A stretch of DNA of 64,000 bases from CBDCWQ01 sp965223435 (GTDB lineage: Bacteria; Myxococcota; Kuafuiibacteriia; Kuafuiibacteriales; Kuafuiibacteriaceae), in the NCBI GenBank assembly GCA_965223435.1, contig CBDCWQ010000023.1, positions 186,001 through 250,000 of the forward strand, in the 5' to 3' direction. Of this stretch, positions 12,901 to 20,292 are shown piece by piece. A program made the position numbers and the translations under genes. A model generated the notes under the pieces. The model worked only from the letters and a program-made list of their open reading frames with translations. It searched no databases and had not been told where the DNA came from. Each line of letters starts with the position of its first letter. Within the stretch, counting starts at the first letter, position 1.

Positions 12901-13502
12901 CAGCGGTGATCCGCGAACTTCGCACCGAGGTCAATACGTTGGTCTCGAGCATCGACCGCTACTTGGAGGATGCACCAGAAACCGAGGGTTCCGACGCTCC
13001 GGCGGTTCCGGATTGGGCCCGCAGCGACGCGGACGCCCTGGTCGCTTCGATGGATTCCGCCGAAAAGGCCTTTCTCGCGTTCCCCGGGCCTCAAGATCTG
13101 GCGCTTCGTCGGGCCTACGAAAAAGATCTGGCAGGCCTTCATGGGCGTTTTTCACGTCTTGTCCACTTATCCTCCCGCGAGATCTTTGGGCTATGGCTCT
13201 CGGACCCGTCACGGGAAAAGTTTTTCGCCCAGCTTCGCCTGATCGACAAAGGCGTCATCCCCAAGGGAGACTGGGAAGACGCGTTTGGGGCCTTTTACCT
13301 GAAAATGACTATCAAAAACGCAGAACTCGCGGGCACCGTGAAACCACCTCCATCTGGTGTGCCGCGGCCACGCTACCGATCGAGGCCCGTGGGTTGGTTT
13401 CTCCACACGGCTCGTGGTGAGCTGGAGGCCAATCTGGTGGTGTTTCCGGCCACCAAGCCGGGGTGGTCCCACGTCGAGTTTCTTTACTACGAGCGTGATT
13501 GA
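3909..13502 (+). CDS. Giant exported multidomain protein (about 3,200 aa)
   Basis: ATG 3909 is preceded by a GGGGGAG-type site and leads into a signal or membrane segment at residues about 24-40 (AVVGLGLLVLL). A fibronectin-III-like domain spans residues about 217-317. A sialidase-like region follows (about 330-890) with an Asp-box SDDDGESW near residue 756 and a poorer one near 437. Next come a 22-residue tandem repeat (nt 6693-6869) and a long helical region (about 1115-1650) of Trp-rich hairpins that resembles alpha/alpha-toroid glycosidases. A second helical region lies around 2370-2640. Two about 160-residue repeats occupy nt 12187-13140. The enzymatic assignment is uncertain; a secreted or surface carbohydrate-active protein is my best guess. 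Being one uninterrupted frame of 9.6 kb, it is clearly under coding selection. Confidence 0.8.
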   Translation: MEGMRTLGVKGDEVGLWGAGRLMRSPAVVGLGLLVLLWGNHEARGNPDGVVRDSPAGIASAEEGSESEGAAAESTGVSLVLFAGWNLAVLPVTIAPTARVPLEASGLRFWVLDDASPPCLRQPPVTEALSAGQPLWVWSEVARTVAFEGDPAVGVEGPAEGRSGWQRVSVLAPEPHADLRFARSVTFDGRTQSYRGLQEGEGLEPGQVYWGYKRALRPEAPDAISVQRVGEHGARLVWHRPRLSEDGTWLVDEAPIGYQVYRDGTPLGGLVKTTSVLDEGLEPGQTHRYAVSAVRTDLPPEQGASVLSVPVDFAIQEASPPPVPGAFTAPRSLTSGPASHVMPKTALCRRGGVVYAHFAYVRRGTAREGDAVYYVHSGEAGKPGSFEEPIRLGVLPPGRRVVDLALAARGDSVSVAWIENASVFRADALSATLQVRTSRDGGWVFGAPVVVASSPTWKRGLDMAFDRHDRHQLVWGEGNKIFYLQGLEGTPSSVFDIRHREPANEVVRYQAYDARGGECRCPDCWCEESYTAGGSPESGATDAGGEGDRVRLEERYVYEPSLHVDDHAVRVVGRVRRTWDNKPVIHEAWRAMAASPVYDPVEDSVLRSGVRTRFVVGWQKVWKLAHEHGDAAEVDTLGFDYQYLYQGTWYEADSIQLATRPLLADGASASLAATDPRAPGEKGAIVEAGEGESGDPEPGWRISVVHRDFADAVADRPSHPKVLRTPAGQLWVVFEKGPSDDPNVPGHNTIFASWSDDDGESWSTARAISTGYVPGLAQVASGEIGVVHWVAKEAHATVRVARTGNEKGWVLSPPLNVHPPKPIDPRSHGSASDALLGVPSVSGHDDLFLVAWVRASRSGAMGDQVVYARASRETKVGHVELTLAPGPAPGRSGRVTATAQNRFYVPVAHEGSLTVRTGPGTQLVPLGSESQDATRTQGLGPVAERFAPVPESQDVVQAEDLAPGAERFVPVAEPQDVVQAKDLGLGAHVLKMSGGQTHFWLSAPKALDGQPEALGRPLGVALALTGHEDQVFEAHITMASGNARENMERAGAEKQRLFRWKTQAPIDETRPGPEAQAFLGPDQSWGYQVEYAPHSSAESAPGAPKVLDASVFQTPEYVDSKHLAGFERVWAYTQGIALAQLARKPTQDNIQKARALARYLCAHAERDPVGSELGGWPFSWNTEGDNWKDVRWVTGASAWAVHGLGRFIVSPAYQTLPEGAEKDSLKGCYRSALLGLRPHKRTLRARDGRAMVLMSAGWTAAGLKHATEPWKLRTRSGAPVTEDRSLRFAYYSVLDAVGYETYTTPPKIKVCREAPGMDCYRMPLSQAPWEELEIDESVWAALRQRVMADNIVTEHNVDVLAVLNHALDHADVLGLEDLSMLKGWRDALRDGVFYALWDAEGWKSEFQTALAAMATEDEKEPAWTAVQKTRRTLRQQWMGEALTESQLGRVVTGGEISQDADGVWHLEQSVHSAIDNCSWLSLSVDYEDLAEAESGDSMSEVYVDRLATCLEYTVLSYTRELGFGPSGCDPSLGRCPPLKTYRGAHYFQNAFKDPYIAPSELQESSYHLEATMGLILGLQAFVDAQPGHPKSVFFADEAQKMWSGAQDFVRDHGFPYSSQRIHNLSTLLSSSTAMIWFIDVYDALEQDGAHDETSGFSSEDPGTTPTGGDVPFYKPRFGLAFLGGASIVQILSRAGVQQSDDLLLFLAQHAPWVGGLVPGLLPPGPMPDGATLQDHCSAERSLALTQKIGGYWVLCVRPGFHVGANGSPSLPFDSVDAARVALRLWRSIYPPDEPAIIVEAGANRSVLELRDPGGVVDLLVVAAPGGEAPSLPPEVRALSFDPIEGIIPLETHYQFDADDLLYFYCTSDPFILDNVGLGTRDADLLEREDRLQNVAILGRNGRQIRRGLTPEQLKIFPFHGLEPDCRYILRSLRAHELAKLRPWVLAFVAYLQGLNAAEYADWRPRKHVGQLVLGFQKTLPKDKERLTIHPAVSREFLQDLDGGGGSFSGFIALLEEKVKKMDAQAQMGVRKLGPLRIPVTPINLKARFDAELGRVLVSFDTHVEHGLVAVAIYKKRKGRPGDYIEYIFRTEDGQVFYPAEMNEALFALASGKDPRSLPLQLLKEAAAKQLMVPSLKDELVLRDTPGVRSQWGKKTLLDFLKDTLDGDELFVTVEINPSKFDVFKNEPVTFEDHFGDMLGEFLNMVREDPVLAPNEEPKAPTERRKDPVIFSESVSLAVPKASDRFFVQTAEPPPWAPALLYQRGGADACYDIYRWTQEEPKASDFALPAEVAPFLVEPCSLELGFVDQGVLEQVSSDHLHRVRYAVVERAREDAARARTLVPGVVLTPQHALFNPHGPTADLLLGSPEDADPLRLAPALFSAWSEEEDTLSPSVWDGVLPRASASEGDPWGGALSAYGLFSLVFDGADRWVGSDEANARHAQAMSLELDRFLGEHFLDADERVLAEGDPSEQTFGRLVFARGKTTSKVSASAVKLVDALVRLPEEWMAAALAGSSALGYLGSLGMEADVGLETIFLGTEIPSSTWWASQGVVQAHATLAPPLFTYLKDEGDLRKTVPIYTGTYLEDPLAGPQRRFDDQQIYYIRGDGVGFDAPLTGQASIVAPEEGRLWEVYALNTSHPPDAVLQSFIQNHAWWKQAEASSQLLPESFRRPWLFLVELAIRGQFDRTAAENHALGFTASGGELPPNGDETDSKKLGSEPGPSSASTPKTGLGAEPSEVESTSDEEDWNYGPWIRGVVKRLGFRKPLELIRDTLAEHKILALRPEDTVATRKQRHNVYREILIAVASAEIHWKAFEEDLEPKLVEGIRGRVTALSFPEVALELETTIDRFLDEMDETLGSEEGDVPYEPVPDWGKVDAQRLEASLEALVLPVSRFPGPQDFGTNDDFAWNARPWLQSLFQSKLAFRQTLVDLARVLAMRPTLASLPEHVVGTKRQREKVYRDILVAVATAHVQLVSFEDDEDRALSPGLAKHVGALGFAAVIRELRTEVNTLVSSIDRYLEDAPETEGSDAPAVPDWARSDADALVASMDSAEKAFLAFPGPQDLALRRAYEKDLAGLHGRFSRLVHLSSREIFGLWLSDPSREKFFAQLRLIDKGVIPKGDWEDAFGAFYLKMTIKNAELAGTVKPPPSGVPRPRYRSRPVGWFLHTARGELEANLVVFPATKPGWSHVEFLYYERD
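6693..6869 (+). repeat. 22-residue tandem repeat inside the giant protein
   Basis: Units of 66 bases begin SQDATRTQG, SQDVVQAED and PQDVVQAKD. The first two also share the (A/V)ERF(A/V)PV ending and the third is partial. The region is acidic and proline-rich, as expected for a linker between the sialidase-like and helical parts. Confidence 0.8.
12187..13140 (+). repeat. Two about 160-residue tandem repeats at the C-terminus of the giant protein
   Basis: The blocks RKQRHNVYREILIAVA and KRQREKVYRDILVAVA lie about 485 bases apart. The blocks VPDWGKVDA...FPGPQDFG and VPDWARSDA...FPGPQDLA lie about 490 bases apart. The order of conserved blocks is the same in both copies, so this is an internal domain duplication that has diverged. 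The fold is predicted helical. Confidence 0.85.
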
Positions 13503-13804
13503 CCCTCGAGCGCATCTACACCCGCCTACCCACCCGTCCCCAGACTTGCTCGTGCGCTGGACTGCTACCCAGTCCTCCTTCATGTTCGAAAACCAACACA
13601 ACGAGGGTGAGCATCACCTCTCCGCCTTCTTGAAAAAGAAGCGATTGCGCGTTGGCCAACGGAGTCAGATGTGGGGGGCCATGTCGTCCAAGCCCATCTT
13701 GAGACCGCAGTCATCCCACATCATCTCGAAAAAGGGGCTTATGCCCCCATGCCCTTGGCTCGACTCGGTGGACAAAGTGGATACAATCTTGAAGCCAGCT
13801 CTCC
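13503..13804. other. Intergenic region, nothing recognised
   Basis: About 300 bases lie between two same-strand genes. I see no convincing terminator, promoter or RNA gene. The start of the next gene lacks a strong ribosome binding site. Confidence 0.4.
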
Positions 13805-16513
13805 ATGCGTGTTTACGTCCTTTTTTTCGTGTTGATGGCGGTTGGGCTGGGGAGTCGCTCGGCCGAGGGCCAGTTTGCCAATGTCGCCGGTGAGTCGCTT
13901 TCCGCTGGGCCGGATGTGGCGATTGATTCCTTCAAAGAGGGTGGGTTGGCTTGGGGCGACTTGAATGGCGACGGTTGTTTGGACCTGGTGGTGAACACCC
14001 GGGACGGCGATCAGGGTTCTCGCCTCTTGTTCAGTGACTGCGCGCCAGACCCTTCCTTTACCGACGTGACCCAAACCCACGCGCCGGGCCTGGCAGAGAC
14101 CGTGCGGAGTCGCTCGGTGATCGTGGGCGACCTCAACAACGATGGGTTACTCGATTTCGCCCGCAACAACTCCGAACGCATTGAACTCTACTTCAACGGC
14201 GGGCCTGAAAGCGGGTACCACTTTGGGGTGGATGGAGAACCCAGCCAACTGTTTACGGCTTGGTTCTACCATGGGCATTTCAACACCGAGGGGATGGCGG
14301 CCGCCGACGTCGACGCCGATGGTGATCTCGATCTTATCGTAGACAACGACAACGGGGGCACGGTGATCTTGCTCAACGAGGCCGGTGTGTTCTCCGAGCA
14401 GAACCCCAGCGAAAACGGCTTACCCACGAATGCGGGAAATGGTGACTATATCGCCGCTGCCGACTTCGATGGAGATGGCGATACCGATTTTATCAATCGA
14501 AAAGGGCTTGGACATGCGGATTTATGGCTCAATGATGGCATGGGGTCCTTTACGTCCTCGGTCGCGACCTTCGATGAGAACGGTCGTTTTTCGGGTTCGG
14601 TCGAGTTCTGTGACTTCGACACCGACGGCGATCTTGATTTCTTTTGGTCCGACCCCGGTGTCAATCAAATCTGGCGGCAGGATGGCCCCTCCACCTGGGT
14701 GGCCACGGGTGAGCCTGCGCAATCATCGGGCGTACCGTTGCCCCAATCGCAAGATGTGGATGCGGTTTCGTGTGCCGACGTCGACCATGATGGCGATGTC
14801 GATCTATACCTTGGGGTTGATGGCGCAGACCTCCTTTTTATCAACGAGACGCCGCCCGGCGGTTCGATGGCATTTCGACGCGATAACTTAGGCATCGACG
14901 GTCAGGGCGATACCCAAAGTTCTGTTTTTGGCGACTACGATAACGATGGGGACATGGATCTCGCGGTCAACGTCAACGCGGGTCCCAACGAGTTGTGGAG
15001 AAACAGTCGCAACGACAACCGTTATCTTTTTATTCGCCCCAACCTGGCCAGCGGTGCGCCGTACAATGGGGCTTTGGTCAGGCTCTACTCTGCGGATGGC
15101 CTCGGAACGCTCGAGGGTCCGGCGATGTCCATTGCCGCGGGCGGTGGCCACGGTTCCGGGGGAGACGGTGGGGGCAGCGCGCACTTTGGGCTGCCCAAAG
15201 GCCCCGAAGAGGCGTACGAGGTGGCTGTGGTGTTTCCGGGCAATATCGTGGTCTACCGTTGTGTGGTCCCTCAAGATCTTCCGAATCAAACGGTGACATT
15301 GGACCCAAAAACAGTCTCTACCCCGTGCGTGGACGACGATGGCGACGGGGTTGCGGACCACCAGGACCCGGACGACGACAACGACGGCTTGCCCGATGCC
15401 GAAGATGGGTCCCCCAACGACCCCTGTGTCCCGGATTTGGCCAATGCGACCTGTGATCCGGATCTGGACGGTGCCATCCGGCAAGAAGACCCCGATGACA
15501 AAGATCCGTGCGTACCCAACAGCGAATCGGTGGCGTGCGACGCGGACGGCGACGGACAAAGCAATGGCGAAGATCTCGATGCCGACAACGACGGAATCTT
15601 GAACACCTGGGACAATGTTCTTGGTCTGGCACCCGAGGATGACCGGGACGGCGACGGGGTGGTCAACTGGCGAGATGTCGACGACCGGGGAGACGGCATG
15701 CCGAGCGCATGTGCCGATGCGAACAACGACAAGGTCTGTGATCGCCCGGACCCGTTTTACGACCACGACAGCGATGGTGTTCCCAACCACCTCGATCTGG
15801 ACTCCGACGACGATGGGATCTCAGACCTTTTGGAGGCGGGCCGCCGGCAGCCGGACCAGAATGATGACGGCGTTTTGGACGGGCCTTTTGCGTCGAGCGG
15901 CCTCGCTACGGCCCTTGAGACCGAGCGCGTCGCTGGCACCCTCTTGCCAATTTTGCTCAACACCGATGGCGACGAGCGCCCCGACTACCTCGATGAAGAC
16001 AGCGACGCCGATGGTCTGTTCGATGTGGTGGAAGCGGGGTATGCGTCCCTCGACGCCGACCAAGATGGCCGCATCGATGATCCGCGTGACCGCGACCGAG
16101 ATGGCATCCGCGATGCGGTCGACGACTCGGACCTCGATGAAGTCCCCGACATCGAGGATGCCGACACCCCCGCTTTCGGAGGCCTCGCTTCGCGACCCGT
16201 TCTCGAACAAAACGGCGACGCGGACCGCATTCCCAGCCCTTGGGACCCCACGGAGCCTGAACAAACGACCGGCGATGCCGACGAGGACGGTCTCAGTGAC
16301 GCTCGGGAGTGCGCCGATGGATGGCCGTGCCCCGACACCACCCAAAGCGGAACCCCCGACTACATGATCCCGTTGTTTGTGGAGCAGCAGATGGCCGAGG
16401 ATATTGTTTGTGACTGCGCCACGCCCCACCCCACAAACCCGGCTCCGCCGTTGCTCGAGGCCCTCTTGGTGGTCGCCCTGTGGCTGCGCACCCGACGAAA
16501 GCCCAAAGCCTGA
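13805..16513 (+). CDS. FG-GAP / ASPIC-UnbV / thrombospondin type 3 repeat surface protein
   Basis: A signal peptide covers residues 1-22 (MRVYVLFFVLMAVGLGS). Residues about 45-400 contain at least seven FG-GAP/VCBS calcium loops of the DxDxDGDxD type, as in DVDADGDLD and DYDNDGDMD. An ASPIC/UnbV-like domain follows (about 404-470), ending SAHFGLP. Then come many thrombospondin type 3 loops (DxDxDG, about 505-855), which bind calcium in extracellular proteins. The C-terminus has Cys residues, a hydrophobic stretch (LLEALLVVALWL) and RTRRKPKA. This order matches MYXO-CTERM-type sorting signals, though I do not see the exact motif. The likely role is a calcium-stabilised cell-surface adhesin or scaffold; no catalytic site is visible. 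Confidence 0.85.
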   Translation: MRVYVLFFVLMAVGLGSRSAEGQFANVAGESLSAGPDVAIDSFKEGGLAWGDLNGDGCLDLVVNTRDGDQGSRLLFSDCAPDPSFTDVTQTHAPGLAETVRSRSVIVGDLNNDGLLDFARNNSERIELYFNGGPESGYHFGVDGEPSQLFTAWFYHGHFNTEGMAAADVDADGDLDLIVDNDNGGTVILLNEAGVFSEQNPSENGLPTNAGNGDYIAAADFDGDGDTDFINRKGLGHADLWLNDGMGSFTSSVATFDENGRFSGSVEFCDFDTDGDLDFFWSDPGVNQIWRQDGPSTWVATGEPAQSSGVPLPQSQDVDAVSCADVDHDGDVDLYLGVDGADLLFINETPPGGSMAFRRDNLGIDGQGDTQSSVFGDYDNDGDMDLAVNVNAGPNELWRNSRNDNRYLFIRPNLASGAPYNGALVRLYSADGLGTLEGPAMSIAAGGGHGSGGDGGGSAHFGLPKGPEEAYEVAVVFPGNIVVYRCVVPQDLPNQTVTLDPKTVSTPCVDDDGDGVADHQDPDDDNDGLPDAEDGSPNDPCVPDLANATCDPDLDGAIRQEDPDDKDPCVPNSESVACDADGDGQSNGEDLDADNDGILNTWDNVLGLAPEDDRDGDGVVNWRDVDDRGDGMPSACADANNDKVCDRPDPFYDHDSDGVPNHLDLDSDDDGISDLLEAGRRQPDQNDDGVLDGPFASSGLATALETERVAGTLLPILLNTDGDERPDYLDEDSDADGLFDVVEAGYASLDADQDGRIDDPRDRDRDGIRDAVDDSDLDEVPDIEDADTPAFGGLASRPVLEQNGDADRIPSPWDPTEPEQTTGDADEDGLSDARECADGWPCPDTTQSGTPDYMIPLFVEQQMAEDIVCDCATPHPTNPAPPLLEALLVVALWLRTRRKPKA

Positions 16514-16562
16514 CCGGCCCCAACCGATCTTGAATCGCGTGCCCATCGCGCGGCCTGCCCCG

Positions 16563-16596
16563 CGGCGGGTGAGAATTCGCCGAGATTTGGTTTTTT
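16563..16596 (+). terminator. Possible weak terminator between convergent genes
   Basis: A 5-bp stem CGGCG/CGCCG with a 10-base loop is followed 8 bases later by six T residues, about 50 bases after the stop of the FG-GAP protein. The stem is short and the T run is distant, so this is tentative. Confidence 0.25.
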
Positions 16597-19090
16597 ACTG
16601 TTCGTGTGCGCCCCGGTCGATGGTGGCTCCGTTGCGGGCGACGCCGTCGATGGAGACCCCATTGACCATCGGTACGGGCAGGGTCGTGAGGTCTGTTCCC
16701 GAGTCCAGCGGCGCGGCGCCCACCGCGAGGTGGGCGTCGCTCGGGCTCACAAAAAGCGGATCGAGGGCGGCCACGCTGTCGACGATGGTATCGTAGGTTC
16801 CGTCGGTGTCGTCGAAGCCGCCGTATACCTGAGAATGACCTCGCGATGATATGGACCGTGCGAAGAACCGGATCGGGGGATCGAGCGCCTTTGGACCGGT
16901 GTCCAGCTGTGATCTCCGCTGGGCATCAAAGATGGGAACTGCGTCGGTGACTTCGGCGACGATGTTGGCAAACTGGCTGCCATCCGTGGCGGCGATTTCA
17001 AATACTGCGCGGGTGGCGTGTTGCGCCGACGACTGGAGCCGACAGGTGATGTTGAGAAGGTGCGCGGTTCCGGAGTGGGGCGCGTTCACGCGCGACCGCC
17101 GGGAGCCCAAACGAGCGCAACTGCCAAACTCTCCCTCGATGAGGATATCTTGGGCGATGACGTTGTGCCCGAGGTGCATGGCCGTAACCAGGCCTGCTCG
17201 GCTGCCCAAAGACTCAATATGCAGGCGCCGAAGCTGGTGGGGCACCCTCGTGAGCCCCGGTGGCATGCTTTCGATGAAGATCGCATACTCGTCCGCTTCG
17301 CTGGAGGCGTGCACCTGGAGGGTCATGTTGTCGACATTCATCGGATCTGACGTGGAAAAGATGTGGGAGAGCAGGGCGCGGCGGGACCACGTGCCGTTCT
17401 CGGCCAACGTTTCGTCTTCTTCGCGGCTTTGTAAGACAACCTCACTCGCTGCCCCCCCCATCCCAATGAGGTTGAGTCTCCAGGATACGACCGCGTTGCC
17501 AGCGTAGGGCTCGCTTGCCGGGAAGATTTCGATGTCGACGCCGGGCCATGCCCGCCAGACGGCCTTTTGAATTTCGTTTTCTTCATCCGCTGAAACGTCG
17601 CAGGGAGAAGCACCGCAGTTTCCGGCGCCCACGCGTATGGTCTTGGCTCTCGGGAGGGTACGGGTTGCGTCGACTTGGTAGGCGCCGGGTCGGAGGTTGG
17701 TACGACCTGCAAGGTCTACGCCGTCGAGGCTTTGCCCTTCGCCCTGAATCCCTCCGAGGACCCGTTGCGACGAGTCCGACAAAAACTGGGGGGCTGAGGG
17801 GGCGTCCAGCTCGACTGGCGCCACGATGTTGGCGTCGACTCGGTTGCTTGGGTCCCCGGGGGCCAGACCGGTGATGACTTGGTCGAAGCCCTCCATGGCG
17901 TTGCCTTCGATGACCACTCGGGTGCTCCTGTCGTCGGCGGAAAAAAGCACGGATCGACGGCGACTCAAGGAGACAAAGACATTGTTGGCAATGGTGATGT
18001 CCTCCCTGCCTTCTAGTTCGATGGCTTGGTGGGGTGCTTGGTAGTAGACGATGGTGTTGCCGATGAGCCGTGATCCTGACGACACGTCGAAAAGGCTGTT
18101 CTCGATGTAGCCAAACATATGCGAGTTGCGGATGGTGCTGCCCTCACCGAGCTTGAAAGGCCCATGAATGCTGTTGGCCCCAAAAGTTTCGGGGGCTGCG
18201 CCAAAGATTCTTACGTTTTCGACGAGATGGCTGCCGGTGTTGGGCTCGGTTGCGATGGGTTCGCTACAGTTTTCGCGAGCGACGACCGTCAAGCCGTACA
18301 TCCACGCGCCGTCTCCGGAAAAACGGAGGCGGTTTTGGCCGGTGCACCAAAGCTCGATGTGATCTGGAGGCGTGCCCAAAGATGGGTTGAGCCGAGAGCC
18401 CCCGGGAATGGAGGCCGCAAGGTAGGCCGTTCGTCCGGCGCCGGTCCCGTAAAAGACGATGTGTAGGGGCGCTTGAGGGTCGTTGGTCCGCATCGCATTT
18501 TGGAGGCCATTGCGGCCGGCGTAGTCGCACTGCCGGAGGGTCTGGCCACCGAGCCCTGGCCGCGAACACCCCTCCCGAAACGGGCCGATGTGAACCCCTT
18601 GAAGAACGTTGAGGTTAAACTCCAGGGTGCCTGCACTTCGGTTATCGCGGGAGTGAATAGGGGCCACAATCTGATGGCTTCCGGGCTCCAGGTTTTCGGT
18701 GCTTACGTTGAGAACCAGTTCTCCACCCGCGCCCGAGGGCGTGAACGACGCGACTTCGAGGAAGTGCTCTGCACTTGGCCCCACGGTCACGCCAAGAAGG
18801 GGTTCGTTGTCCACCCGGGTCAGCTGGGTACGAACGGTCAACATCCCTTGGGACCCGAAGCGTGGTGGGTTAAACGCCGAAGGCGCGGCGGTGAGCGCGG
18901 TGATGGGTGGTGGGGGTTCAGGTTTGGGCTTCGTGGGTTCGAGGCTGTTGTTGTTTTCTTGCTCCGCACCGTTCGGAAAGCCCAATCGCCCGCACGCTGC
19001 GCACCCGAGGCCGACAATGGCCACAACGCTGCACAGACTCCGATGGACCCTTGCTGAGCCCTTTTCCACACCACCGAGCGAACGCCGCAA
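16595..19090 (-). CDS. Exported right-handed beta-helix protein, likely lipoprotein
   Basis: The frame gives 831 residues from a TTG at 19090; a GTG seven codons in is an alternative, and neither has a clear ribosome site. The N-terminus has a hydrophobic stretch (SLCSVVAIVGLGCAACG) with several Cys, consistent with lipidation, followed by an Asn/Pro/Lys-rich linker. Residues about 280-470 hold repeated short strands with Asn turns (IGNTIV, ITIANNVF, VVIEGNAM), typical of parallel beta-helix proteins. The C-terminus reads DPLF.SPSDAHL...DGVARNGATIDRGAHE, the conserved tail of many secreted beta-helix proteins with unknown substrates. It converges on the FG-GAP gene. Polysaccharide binding or lysis is possible, but no catalytic triad is identified. 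Confidence 0.8.
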   Translation of the reverse strand: MRRSLGGVEKGSARVHRSLCSVVAIVGLGCAACGRLGFPNGAEQENNNSLEPTKPKPEPPPPITALTAAPSAFNPPRFGSQGMLTVRTQLTRVDNEPLLGVTVGPSAEHFLEVASFTPSGAGGELVLNVSTENLEPGSHQIVAPIHSRDNRSAGTLEFNLNVLQGVHIGPFREGCSRPGLGGQTLRQCDYAGRNGLQNAMRTNDPQAPLHIVFYGTGAGRTAYLAASIPGGSRLNPSLGTPPDHIELWCTGQNRLRFSGDGAWMYGLTVVARENCSEPIATEPNTGSHLVENVRIFGAAPETFGANSIHGPFKLGEGSTIRNSHMFGYIENSLFDVSSGSRLIGNTIVYYQAPHQAIELEGREDITIANNVFVSLSRRRSVLFSADDRSTRVVIEGNAMEGFDQVITGLAPGDPSNRVDANIVAPVELDAPSAPQFLSDSSQRVLGGIQGEGQSLDGVDLAGRTNLRPGAYQVDATRTLPRAKTIRVGAGNCGASPCDVSADEENEIQKAVWRAWPGVDIEIFPASEPYAGNAVVSWRLNLIGMGGAASEVVLQSREEDETLAENGTWSRRALLSHIFSTSDPMNVDNMTLQVHASSEADEYAIFIESMPPGLTRVPHQLRRLHIESLGSRAGLVTAMHLGHNVIAQDILIEGEFGSCARLGSRRSRVNAPHSGTAHLLNITCRLQSSAQHATRAVFEIAATDGSQFANIVAEVTDAVPIFDAQRRSQLDTGPKALDPPIRFFARSISSRGHSQVYGGFDDTDGTYDTIVDSVAALDPLFVSPSDAHLAVGAAPLDSGTDLTTLPVPMVNGVSIDGVARNGATIDRGAHEQ

Positions 19091-19371
19091 GATAGGATGA
19101 TGTTACCAAACAACGGACCCCCGAACGAAGCCAAGCGAGCGGGCTCGGGGTAGGCCGTTGCCGAGGGTGAAGGCCAGGTGGGGCATGCACCCAGGGAGTA
19201 CGCGTCTGTCCGCGGGCACAGGTTCGGCCGCCTTCGAACCGGGCGCGCCCCAAAAAACCTTTGCCCCGGGCGTGCGGCAGGGGTATGTCGCGGTGCCTTT
19301 TGGGCTCAAGGGTGTGTCGTGGAAGACCACGGACTTACTTAGGGTCTCCACAAGAGGCTGAGGATCTAAAG

Positions 19372-20262
19372 GTGCTTGAGACAGCCATTCCTACCGCCCG
19401 GTCCTTGTACGGTGGACCGATTGCCCCGGAGCCCGAGCAAGAACACCGCGAGGAGCGTTTCTTTCAGTCGGTGAAGCTCAAGAACGGAACGTACAAGACG
19501 ACTTACTCACGCCGTCTCGACGATTTCAATCGCGCGATTCAATCGGCCCTACCGGATGGCAAGGGGCCGCTCGAGGTGATGGATGTGGCGATTTCGTCCG
19601 GGGTCAGCACCATGGAGTGGCTGCAAAGCCTCGAGGTGTCTGGCAGGCAAGTGCGCATGGTTGCGGGAGACAAGACCATTGGTGGTTTTCTCCTCGAGCA
19701 CCCCCTCGGGTTGTCGGTTTTGTCCGACCTCGATACGCACGTGCTCCAATACGGTGTTTTGGGGCGTTCCATTGCCAATCCGCCGGGGGGACGCAACCTC
19801 GTGAAGTTTGGGGGCGTCATCCTGTTCCTCCGGGGGTATTTGAGTGTTCAGCGCGAGACCATTCAGTCGCTGCTCGGTTGCTACGATGAAGAGCAGGTCT
19901 TGCCGGGTGGGTTTCGTGGCAAACGCATTCACATTGTCAGTCCTCGACTTTTGAAGACCCCGAACCTTGAGCTCGTCGAGGACGATATTCTCTCCAACGC
20001 GTGTTTTCCGAAGCGTTTTCACGTTTTGCGCGCGGCAAATATCTTGAACCGCGCCTATTTTTCCGACGATATCTTGCGCCGCATGGTTCGCCAGCTCCGC
20101 ACCCGCATCCAACCTGGCGGTTTGTTTGCGGTTTGTCGCACCAACGCCGAAAGCGTTAATCACGGGACCGTTTTTGCGCTCGATGACGATCTCAAGTTTT
20201 CGGTTCGCGATCGGGTCGGTGAAGGCTCCGAAATCGAAGCCCTTATCCTCGCAACGTCGTAG
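19372..20262 (+). CDS. SAM-dependent methyltransferase-like protein
   Basis: GTG 19372 is chosen because GAGGA (19360-19364) precedes it by 7 bases; an upstream extension of 37 codons looks non-coding. The product is 296 residues. Residues about 70-85 (LEVMDVAISSGVSTMEWL) resemble motif I of class I methyltransferases, although the glycine pattern is atypical. A later segment, about 222-258 (FHVLRAANILNRAYF then QPGGLFAVCRTN), matches the region after motif IV where CheR-like and similar enzymes have a nucleotide-fold strand. It stands alone and converges on the O-antigen ligase-like gene, which may hint at surface-glycan modification. The substrate is unknown. Confidence 0.65.
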   Translation: MLETAIPTARSLYGGPIAPEPEQEHREERFFQSVKLKNGTYKTTYSRRLDDFNRAIQSALPDGKGPLEVMDVAISSGVSTMEWLQSLEVSGRQVRMVAGDKTIGGFLLEHPLGLSVLSDLDTHVLQYGVLGRSIANPPGGRNLVKFGGVILFLRGYLSVQRETIQSLLGCYDEEQVLPGGFRGKRIHIVSPRLLKTPNLELVEDDILSNACFPKRFHVLRAANILNRAYFSDDILRRMVRQLRTRIQPGGLFAVCRTNAESVNHGTVFALDDDLKFSVRDRVGEGSEIEALILATS

Positions 20263-20292
20263 GCATGGGTCCGCGCCGGGCGGGGCGCAATA

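Noticed and set aside
20273..20288. GC hairpin after the methyltransferase-like gene as a terminator
   Set aside because: The stem is only five base pairs and no T run follows.
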